From: an uncultured Kouleothrix sp.
GTDB taxonomy: Bacteria > Chloroflexota > Chloroflexia > Chloroflexales > Roseiflexaceae
NCBI GenBank assembly: GCA_937858455.1
Contig: CALLYN010001055.1
Span: 1 to 5,217, forward strand
Direction of reading: 5' to 3'
DNA: 5,217 bases
This document shows, piece after piece, positions 1-4,592 of the stretch (the first letter of the stretch is position 1; every line of letters begins with the position of its first letter). Under the pieces are notes generated by a model. It was not told the origin of the DNA. It saw only the letters and a list, made by a program, of their open reading frames with translations, and did no database searches. Position numbers and translations under genes: made by a program.

Positions 1-324
1 CGGTACGCCGAGCGCGGCCAGCACCTCGGCGGCCAGCGCGGCCGGGTCGCCGGCGTCGGGCAGCACGCGCACATCGTAGCCGGCGATCTCGAGGTGAAAC
101 GCGGCCAGCATGCGCGGGATGGTGAGGATGGGCGCGCCCTGGGGCGTGATCCAGGCGCCGGACAGCCACTCGCCAGGGTACATGGTGTTGCCGAAGTTGG
201 GCTCTTCGCGCGGGATGCCGGTGAGATAGTGCAGGTTCGCCGAGCGCGGCAGGAACAGCAGATCGGCGCCTGTGGCGGCCATGCGCTCTTGCACCCGCGC
301 GAGGCGATGGGCGTAGTCGGGCAT
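1..324 (-). CDS. M24 family (Xaa-Pro peptidase-like) protein, N-terminal part
   Basis: The first 108 codons are present and the gene continues beyond base 1. The start reads MPDYAHRLARVQERM and continues with GADLLFLPRSANLHYLTG, the typical opening of the creatinase/prolidase N-terminal domain found before the metallopeptidase domain of M24 enzymes (aminopeptidase P, prolidase, creatinase). This domain does not carry the metal ligands, so neither peptidase activity nor substrate can be judged here. The ATG at 324-322 is supported by a GAAAGGT Shine-Dalgarno at 339-333, 8 nt upstream. The gene begins 19 nt after the stop of the SCO1664-family gene on the same strand, so cotranscription is likely. 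The most probable product is a cytoplasmic Xaa-Pro dipeptidase or aminopeptidase. A creatinase-like enzyme or a member lacking activity remains possible. Confidence 0.85.
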   Translation of the reverse strand, partial: MPDYAHRLARVQERMAATGADLLFLPRSANLHYLTGIPREEPNFGNTMYPGEWLSGAWITPQGAPILTIPRMLAAFHLEIAGYDVRVLPDAGDPAALAAEVLAALGVP

Positions 325-343
325 GCGGTGTTACCTTTCGGGG

Positions 344-1081
344 CTAGACGGGCGGCCAGGGAATATTGCGCCCTGGGCCGGGGTCGGGGTGCTTGCCGCT
401 GTCGATCAGCCGGTCGAGCCGCCGCCGTAGCGCGCGCAGCTCGTCGGGGTCCAGCAGGCTGGCGAACATATCGGCCGTGGCGCCGCCAAGGTTCGCGCGC
501 AGGCTGCGCAAGTCGGCCAGGATGTCAGGGCGCAGCGGCTTGCCGGCGTAGTCCCACAGCACGGTGCGCAGCTTGGGCTCGGCGTGAAAGCAGATGCCGT
601 GGTCGATCGCCCACAGCCGGCCGTCGTGGCCTTTCAGGCAGTGGCCGCTCTTGCGGTCGGCGTTGTTCGCCAGCACGTCGAACGCGGCCAGCCGCTCGAT
701 CGTCGCTTCAAAGCCGCCCTCTTTCTGCATGGTAAAGAGGTGCGCCTCCTGGTCGGCGTCGATAAACAGCTGCACCGAGCCGATGCCGTACGGCCCGTCG
801 CGCAGCACCGTCGGCGGCACGAGATCCCAGCCCAGCGCGGCGTTCAGCAGGTAGGCCGCCACCTCGCGCTGGCAGAGCGTGCCGCGCGGGAAATCCCACA
901 GCGGGCGCTCGCCACGGCGCGGCTTGTATACCGCGAGGCCCTGCAGGCCATTGTTGCGCACGGTGGTGAGCAGGGTGTAGTTGCTGCTCCAGGGCAGCAT
1001 ACCCTGCACGTCCAGCTCGCCGTGTGCCAGCAGCGCCAGCACGTCGGCCACATTCAGCTCGTTTGGTTGCGCGTCTGTCAT
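344..1081 (-). CDS. SCO1664 family protein (PI3/PI4-kinase-like fold), function unknown
   Basis: A 245-residue protein of the SCO1664 family (TIGR03843 as I recall it), often annotated as phosphatidylinositol 3/4-kinase-like because it resembles that kinase fold. Visible kinase-like features, in order: a possible nucleotide-binding lysine in AVYKPRRGERPLWDFP (K53), a helix glutamate in CQREVAAYLL (E73), a catalytic-loop-like DVLANNADRKSGHCL (D142), and a metal-binding DxG-like AIDHGICF (D160). The segment KLRTVLWDYAGKPL (residues 170-183) is strongly family-typical. Family knowledge gives the fold; actual kinase activity and substrate are not known to me. There is no signal peptide or membrane segment, so it is probably cytoplasmic. 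The ATG at 1081-1079 has no convincing Shine-Dalgarno (upstream bases read AGTGAATAAAC), and a strong hairpin lies just 5' of it. The gene lies downstream of the phosphatase and DUF3090 genes, its usual partners. Confidence 0.9.
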   Translation of the reverse strand: MTDAQPNELNVADVLALLAHGELDVQGMLPWSSNYTLLTTVRNNGLQGLAVYKPRRGERPLWDFPRGTLCQREVAAYLLNAALGWDLVPPTVLRDGPYGIGSVQLFIDADQEAHLFTMQKEGGFEATIERLAAFDVLANNADRKSGHCLKGHDGRLWAIDHGICFHAEPKLRTVLWDYAGKPLRPDILADLRSLRANLGGATADMFASLLDPDELRALRRRLDRLIDSGKHPDPGPGRNIPWPPV

Positions 1082-1311
1082 GTTTATTCACTAGCGCGTA
1101 GCGCGTAGCTCGTTGTACGAGTCTACGTACTACGCACATTGCATGATCTGTGCGAGCGAGTGCGCCACTGCGCCTGCAGCAGCAAGGTCCTTTAAGCTTC
1201 ACTTGTGCTCGTATGTTGCGCCACGCGCCACATCCGAGAACCTATGTTGGAAAGTTTGGCTTTGCCGAAGGCGAGACTGTGGCGCGCCGCGCACGCCAAC
1301 GCCGCGCAGGG
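1082..1311. other. 230-bp intergenic region between the DUF3090 and SCO1664 genes
   Basis: This gap is much longer than the 17- and 19-nt gaps elsewhere in the left block. It holds the hairpin at 1096-1135, a tandem GCGCCAC pair at 1218-1231 and GC-rich sequence just after the DUF3090 stop. I found no convincing -10/-35 pair on the minus strand, no hairpin followed by a T tract, and no small ORF with a credible ribosome binding site. It may contain a second promoter or RNA processing site for the two distal genes, but the sequence alone does not show one. Confidence 0.6.
1096..1135 (-). repeat. Imperfect long inverted repeat (hairpin) before the SCO1664-family start
   Basis: Read on the minus strand, the arms pair as GCGTAG with CTACGC, then T·G, an A/C mismatch and C-G, then GTAG with CTAC, a bulged A, and CTCGT with ACGAG around an ACA loop. 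This gives about 17 pairs, with one mismatch, one bulge and a three-base loop. The left arm on the plus strand also contains a perfect tandem GCGCGTA pair (1094-1107). The foot of the stem is about 14 nt from the SCO1664 ATG. No T tract follows, so it does not look like an intrinsic terminator. It could be an RNA stabiliser, a translational control element or a dispersed REP-type repeat. Confidence 0.7.
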
Positions 1312-1824
1312 CTAGTTCATCTGCGGGCAGAAGTGCCCCGACGCGTCGATCGGCCGGCCGCAGTTGCCGCAGATCCTGCGGCCTTTCGACACCACCTGCG
1401 CGGCGTGCTCGCTGAGCGCGCGCATCTGCTGGCGCGTGGCCGCGAAGCGCGCGGTTGGCGCGGTTTCGTCCTCTTCTTCGGTGCTTCCCTGCATCACCAG
1501 AATGATCAGGTCGCGCTCGGCGTCGTAGCCAATGCCCATCTGGGCGATGCGGAAGCGCGACTCGAGCGGCTCTTCCAGGCTCATATCGCTTGCCAGCACC
1601 AGCATGTCGTCGCTCGACGAGAGCAGCGGGTTTTTCTCGGCTATGTCTTCGAGCAGCTGGTTGATGTGGTGCGCCAGCGCGCGCACCTGCTCTTTTTCGC
1701 AGATCAGCGACACGAGCTCGCGCTCGCGGCGGGCCTGCAGGTAGAACACGCGCTTGCCCGGCTCGCCGACGGCGTGGGCGGTGATGCGTGTGACCGGGTT
1801 CAGATCATAGGTATAATCGGACAT
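1312..1824 (-). CDS. DUF3090 family protein with possible C-terminal zinc site
   Basis: A complete 170-residue protein recognised as DUF3090 (TIGR03847 as I recall it), function unknown. It begins MSDYTYDLNPVTRITAHAVG, followed by GKRVFYLQARRERELVSLICEK, a region probably rich in beta strands. Later come MGIGYDAERDLIILVMQ (96-112), an acidic linker (STEEEDE) and the highly typical ARFAATRQQMRALSEHAAQVV (from 125). The C-terminus carries C152-x2-C155-x8-H164-x-C166 in ICGNCGRPIDASGHFCP, a plausible single zinc-binding knuckle. No signal peptide or membrane segment is visible. The ATG at 1824-1822 lies 17 nt after the phosphatase stop. AAAGGGA overlapping that stop (1843-1837), or a closer GAGGG, could serve as ribosome binding site. 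The conserved neighbourhood with a phosphatase and a kinase-fold protein suggests a shared pathway, but the role is unknown. Confidence 0.92.
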   Translation of the reverse strand: MSDYTYDLNPVTRITAHAVGEPGKRVFYLQARRERELVSLICEKEQVRALAHHINQLLEDIAEKNPLLSSSDDMLVLASDMSLEEPLESRFRIAQMGIGYDAERDLIILVMQGSTEEEDETAPTARFAATRQQMRALSEHAAQVVSKGRRICGNCGRPIDASGHFCPQMN

Positions 1825-1841
1825 GACCCTCTTGCGTCCCT

Positions 1842-2714
1842 TTAAAACGTTACTTGATACTCGCCTGGCGCCCCGTGGTCGGCGCCGTTGGCTGTGGCGT
1901 GGGCCGGCGCGCTTTCGGCCTCGGCTGGAGCTTCGGGCTGGGCTGGCGCGCTTTCGGCCTCGGCTGGAGCTTCGGGCTTGGCTGGCGCGCTTTCGGCCTC
2001 GGCTGGAGCTTCGGGCTTGGCTGGCGCGCTTTCGGCCGGCGTGGGTGTGGTCTCGGCCGGCGAGGTCTCGGCCGGAGCTTCGGGCTTGGCTGGCTCCTCG
2101 GGCTTGGGCTTCAGGTACTCGAGCCCGCCTACGTGGTTATAGGCCAGCAGGCGCGGCCCCATACGCGTGAAGGCCAGCGCGGTGAGCGAGCAGGGCATGA
2201 TCTCGAGCCGCTGGAACAGGTCGACGTGCAGCCCGGCGTAGTAGGCGATCGCCAGCTTGATGATATCGGCGTGCGACACCACCGCAATAATGCCTTTGGG
2301 GTGCTGCGCGCGCAGCGCGTCGAGGGTGGCGACCATGCGCACCTGCGCTTCGCCAAGCGTTTCGCCGCCGGGAAAGCGCGTGCCGCTGGGGTAGAACTGC
2401 ACGCCGGGCCACAGCTCGTGCTTGTACAGCTCTTTCAGCTCAGCGCCTTGCCACTCGCCATATTTCACTTCGCCCAGGCCCTCGATCAGCCGCAGCGGCA
2501 TGTTGCGCGGCCCGGCGATCGCCTGTGCCGTCTCGACGGTGCGATCGAGCGGGCTGGTGTAGATCGCGTCGATCGGCAGAAACGCCAGGCGCTCGGCCAG
2601 CGCCGCAGCCTGAGCGCGGCCCTCGTCGTTCAGGTGTACGCCCGGCGTCCAGCCGGCCAGCCGCCCATGCACCCAGTCATTCGTCCCGTGGCGAATCAGC
2701 AGCAGCAGCGTCAC
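1842..2714 (-). CDS. Histidine phosphatase (MSMEG_4193/phosphoglycerate mutase-like) with Pro/Ala/Glu-rich tail
   Basis: A 290-residue protein whose first ~200 residues form a histidine phosphatase (phosphoglycerate mutase-like) domain. Catalytic features are R8-H9-G10 with the phospho-accepting histidine, R58 in TSPLDRTVETA, E82 in GLGEVKYGEWQG as likely proton donor, and H148 in VVSHAD. Its neighbours and sequence place it in the MSMEG_4193 group (TIGR03848 as I recall it), whose natural substrate is not established to my knowledge. Residues from about 203 to 275 are a low-complexity Pro/Ala/Glu/Lys tail with a 13-residue repeat (ESAPAKPEAPAEA), beyond the usual domain and probably disordered. 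I chose the GTG at 2714-2712 because AAAGGAG (2726-2720) lies 5 nt upstream and the RHG motif then falls at the normal distance from the N-terminus. In-frame sequence upstream to 3098 crosses the divergent promoter region and is not coding. First gene of the minus-strand block; probably cytoplasmic. Confidence 0.92.
   Translation of the reverse strand: MTLLLLIRHGTNDWVHGRLAGWTPGVHLNDEGRAQAAALAERLAFLPIDAIYTSPLDRTVETAQAIAGPRNMPLRLIEGLGEVKYGEWQGAELKELYKHELWPGVQFYPSGTRFPGGETLGEAQVRMVATLDALRAQHPKGIIAVVSHADIIKLAIAYYAGLHVDLFQRLEIMPCSLTALAFTRMGPRLLAYNHVGGLEYLKPKPEEPAKPEAPAETSPAETTPTPAESAPAKPEAPAEAESAPAKPEAPAEAESAPAQPEAPAEAESAPAHATANGADHGAPGEYQVTF
1906..2037. repeat. 39-bp in-frame tandem repeat, about 3.4 copies
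   Basis: Units start at 1906, 1945, 1984 and 2023; the last is a 15-bp partial copy. The second and third units are identical and the first differs from them by one base (a G at 1940 where the others have T), which changes a lysine to glutamine in the protein. The period is 13 codons, so copy-number change keeps the phosphatase reading frame. A degenerate related stretch (GGAGCTTCGGGCTTGGCT) continues around 2074-2091. The near identity suggests recent expansion by slippage or recombination. Confidence 0.95.
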
Positions 2715-2748
2715 GATCGCTCCTTTGGCAATGGTTGATGCAGCGCGT

Positions 2749-2757
2749 ATGATACCA
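2749..2757 (-). promoter_or_regulatory. Extended -10 promoter for the phosphatase operon (predicted)
   Basis: On the minus strand the sequence reads TGGTATCAT: a TGn extension followed by a -10 hexamer one base off consensus (TATCAT, 2754-2749). No good -35 is seen 16-18 bp upstream. The expected start of transcription is near 2742, giving a leader of about 28 nt before the GTG at 2714. A short dyad, ACCGC-CA-GCGGT (2760-2771), sits in the spacer just upstream and could be an operator. Confidence 0.5.
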
Positions 2758-2800
2758 CAACCGCCAGCGGTGTGCTTTCTGGCGCCACCCGTTTCGTGGC

Positions 2801-2825
2801 TGCCGGCTGTTGCGGAAAGCCGGCA
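2801..2825. promoter_or_regulatory. Operator-like 8-bp inverted repeat
   Basis: TGCCGGCT (2801-2808) and AGCCGGCA (2818-2825) are perfect reverse complements separated by 9 nt, with half-site centres 17 bp apart. The right half overlaps the position expected for the -35 element of the rightward promoter at 2844-2849. The geometry suits a dimeric regulator, but each half contains the self-palindromic GCCGGC, which occurs easily in GC-rich DNA. Confidence 0.4.
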
Positions 2826-2840
2826 CCCGCCCCCGACCTG

Positions 2841-2849
2841 TGCTATAAT
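2841..2849 (+). promoter_or_regulatory. Extended -10 promoter for the membrane protein gene (predicted)
   Basis: TGCTATAAT combines a TGn extension with a perfect TATAAT (2844-2849). The 17-bp spacer position for -35 reads CGGCAC, which is not a consensus match, so the promoter would rely on the extended -10 or on a regulator. Transcription would begin near 2856, just ahead of the AGGAG ribosome binding site at 2863-2867. An A/T-rich hexamer stands out in this GC-rich background. Confidence 0.65.
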
Positions 2850-2874
2850 CTTGTACCCATTCAGGAGTGTGCGC

Positions 2875-3354
2875 ATGGCCCGCTTTGATCTCAAAACCTT
2901 TGTGCTGATCTTCGGCGCTGCGCTGCTCGGCGCCGGCTGGGCGATCGTCAACCGTGGGGCCGCGCCCGATCTGGGCATCGACGAACGGCTGCGCGCCCAG
3001 ACATGGGTGATCTTCGCCACGCCCTTCGCCACCTTCTGGGGCTGGTTCTTCGCGCGCCGCGGCGAGCGGCTGTGGGCCGCCGGGGTGTGCTTCTGCATCT
3101 ACTTCTTCGCGCCGTTCCTCGCCGCGCGCTACGAGTCGTGCGCGGTGGTGTGGGGCCAGCACGGGCCGCTCGGCTGCTTCACCGCCACCGCCGAGGCCCG
3201 CGACCTGGCGAACAGCGCCAAGCACGCAATCTACTTCCAGGCAGTCGTCGTCGTCCACATCGCCGCCGCGCTGGGGCTGGCTTTGCAGCGCGCCCTGAGT
3301 CGTAGTACAATTCCAACACCAAGTATTCAGGAGCCAGGAGTCAGGCTACCGTAA
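2875..3354 (+). CDS. Small four-helix integral membrane protein, unknown function
   Basis: A 159-residue protein that I do not recognise. The ATG is chosen because AGGAG (2863-2867) lies 7 nt upstream and a promoter-like TATAAT precedes it; the open frame further upstream has no such support. Four probable membrane helices lie at residues 8-25, 42-59, 66-84 and 117-138. The ARRGER loop (60-65) and the basic N-terminus suggest both ends are cytoplasmic. The 85-116 loop would then be outside the membrane and contains C89 and C101, which could form a disulfide. C72 and C74 lie in helix 3. The last ~16 residues (STIPTPSIQEPGVRLP) are encoded by sequence resembling the intergenic repeats that follow, so the C-terminus may be a recent extension. 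It precedes dGTPase and dnaG on the same strand, but a functional link is not evident. Confidence 0.8.
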   Translation: MARFDLKTFVLIFGAALLGAGWAIVNRGAAPDLGIDERLRAQTWVIFATPFATFWGWFFARRGERLWAAGVCFCIYFFAPFLAARYESCAVVWGQHGPLGCFTATAEARDLANSAKHAIYFQAVVVVHIAAALGLALQRALSRSTIPTPSIQEPGVRLP

Positions 3355-3447
3355 GCCGGTCTTCCACCATCACCCGGTGCTACTCGCGTATGCCTGGTCT
3401 GCTACCGAGCTTCTGACTTCCGATTTTGACTCCCGACTCCGACTTCC
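3327..3447. repeat. Degenerate GACTCC/GGAGTC repeat region
   Basis: The left part (3327-3344) contains GGAGCC and GGAGTCAG; the right part (3413-3447) has four near-copies on the opposite strand sense: CTGACTTCC, TTGACTCCC, CCGACTCC and CCGACTTCC. The two sides are therefore imperfect inverted repeats flanking about 70 bp. The left part lies inside the 3' end of the membrane protein gene; the right part ends just before the dGTPase ribosome binding site. Such low-complexity motifs are likely slippage-prone intergenic repeats; I cannot tell whether they recur elsewhere in the genome. Confidence 0.55.
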
Positions 3448-3457
3448 AGGAAACGCC

Positions 3458-4540
3458 ATGCCCGATCTGCGCCCGACTCATGCCGGAATTCGTGAGCGGC
3501 TCGAGGCCGATGAGCACGAGCGGCTTTCGCCGCTGGCGGCGTTCAGCGATACGGCGGCGCGCGACCAGCCCGAGGACGAGTCGCCGGTGCGCACGCGCTT
3601 TCAGCGCGACCGCGACCGGATCTTGCACTCCAAGCCGTTTCGCCGGCTCAAGCACAAGACGCAGGTGTTTATCGCGCCGCTGGGCGACCACTACCGCACG
3701 CGCCTGACGCATACGCTTGAGGTGACACAGATCGCTCGCACCGTGGCGCGCGCGCTGCGCTTGAACGAAGATCTGGTCGAGGCGATCGGGCTTGGCCACG
3801 ACCTTGGCCACGCGCCGTTTGGCCACGCCGGCGAGGCCGCGCTCTCGCACGCGCGCGGCCACTCGTTTCGCCACAACGAGCAGAGCCGCCGCGTCGTCGA
3901 GGTGCTCGAGAAAGATGGCCAGGGCCTGAACCTGACATACGCGGTGCGCGAGGGCATCTACCTGCATTCCAAAGCCCGCCGCGACATCATGGCCACCGCC
4001 TGGGGTGTGGCCAGCACGCTCGAGGGCCAGATCATCAAGATCGCCGACTCGATCGCCTACATCAACCACGACATCGACGACGCGCTGCGCGCCGGGCTGC
4101 TGCACGCCAGCGACCTGCCGCGCGACGCCGTGGCGGCGCTCGGCGATACGCACGCCCAGCGGATCAACACCATGGTCTGCGACCTGATCGACTATAACTG
4201 GTGGGCCGGCGGCGAGGGCGCGCCGCCCGACCCGCCGCTGCTGGCCATGAGCCCGCACACGCTCGCGGCCACCAACCAGCTGCGCGAGTTTATGTACCAG
4301 AACGTGTACCTCGGCTCGCGCGCCAAGGCCGACGACGCCAAGGTGCGCCTGATGATCGACCTGCTCTATCGCCACTTCCTCGCGCACCCCGAGCAGCTTC
4401 CCGCCGACTTGCTGCGGATCAACGCGGCCCGCGGCGAGCCGACCGAGCGCGCGGTGGTGGACTTTGTGGCCGGCATGACCGACCGCTACGCGATCAAGGT
4501 GTTCAACGACCTGTACGTGCCGCGCACGTGGGGAGCGTAG
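3458..4540 (+). CDS. dgt: Deoxyguanosinetriphosphate triphosphohydrolase-like protein (type 2 dGTPase)
   Basis: A complete 360-residue HD-superfamily dNTP triphosphohydrolase; the family cleaves dGTP or other dNTPs to deoxynucleoside plus triphosphate. The N-terminal ERLSPLAAFSD, then RTRFQRDRDRILHSKPFRRL (45-64) and KHKTQVF, are highly typical of the bacterial type 2 group. Likely metal ligands are H85 in RLTHTLEV, H114-D115 in GLGHDLGH and D197 in KIADSIAY; INHDIDDALRAGLL follows (202-215). The C-terminal RINTMVCDLIDYNW and DRYAIKVFNDLY are also family-like. Length is normal. The ATG at 3458 is preferred because AGGA (3448-3451) lies 6 nt upstream; an in-frame ATG at 3389 lies in repeat sequence without such support. 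The gene is followed 52 nt later by dnaG, consistent with a role in controlling dNTP pools or replication fidelity. Whether dGTP is its true substrate is not shown. Confidence 0.95.
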   Translation: MPDLRPTHAGIRERLEADEHERLSPLAAFSDTAARDQPEDESPVRTRFQRDRDRILHSKPFRRLKHKTQVFIAPLGDHYRTRLTHTLEVTQIARTVARALRLNEDLVEAIGLGHDLGHAPFGHAGEAALSHARGHSFRHNEQSRRVVEVLEKDGQGLNLTYAVREGIYLHSKARRDIMATAWGVASTLEGQIIKIADSIAYINHDIDDALRAGLLHASDLPRDAVAALGDTHAQRINTMVCDLIDYNWWAGGEGAPPDPPLLAMSPHTLAATNQLREFMYQNVYLGSRAKADDAKVRLMIDLLYRHFLAHPEQLPADLLRINAARGEPTERAVVDFVAGMTDRYAIKVFNDLYVPRTWGA

Positions 4541-4543
4541 CCA

Positions 4544-4576
4544 GGTTCTGCGCTTCGCGAGCTCCGGCGCAAAACC
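4544..4576 (+). repeat. Hairpin in the dgt-dnaG spacer
   Basis: GGTTCTGCGC (4544-4553) and GCGCAAAACC (4567-4576) pair over 10 positions with a single C/A mismatch, leaving a 13-nt loop. It starts 3 nt after the dgt stop and ends just before the AAAGG ribosome binding site of dnaG (4578-4582). No T tract follows, so it is not a typical terminator. It could protect or process the dgt-dnaG mRNA or tune primase translation. Confidence 0.5.
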
Positions 4577-4592
4577 TAAAGGTCAAAACGAT

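Noticed and set aside
708..1202. Minus-strand open frame overlapping the SCO1664-family start, preceded by intergenic sequence
   Set aside because: Out of frame with a recognised family protein, arginine/alanine-rich shadow composition, no ribosome binding site.
1082..1311. Intrinsic terminator or second promoter in the long gap
   Set aside because: No stem followed by a T tract and no hexamer pair good enough to call was found on the minus strand.
1854..2738. Long plus-strand open frame opposite the phosphatase, with LGWSFGLGWRAFG-type repeats
   Set aside because: It is the antisense reading of the 39-bp repeat and the phosphatase gene; it has no ribosome binding site, and the minus strand has a clear catalytic domain.
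2715..3098. N-terminal extension of the histidine phosphatase to an upstream start at 3098
   Set aside because: It would cross the divergent promoter region and overlap the membrane protein gene; the GTG at 2714 has a good AAAGGAG and places RHG correctly.
3301..3308. CGTAGTAC shared with the hairpin at 1096-1135 (reverse complement at 1127-1134)
   Set aside because: An 8-base match on either strand in a 5-kb window is not unlikely by chance, and the flanks do not match.
3426..3431. TTGACT as a -35 element for dgt
   Set aside because: It is part of the GACTCC repeat series and has no -10-like hexamer 16-18 bp downstream (the site falls on the ribosome binding region).
3377..3457. N-terminal extension of dGTPase by 27 codons
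   Set aside because: It is encoded by repeat-like spacer, has no ribosome binding site, and the family N-terminus aligns with the ATG at 3458.
3380..4387. 1-kb minus-strand open frame opposite dGTPase
   Set aside because: The high GC content of the real gene leaves stop-free antisense frames; the plus strand encodes an unmistakable dGTPase.
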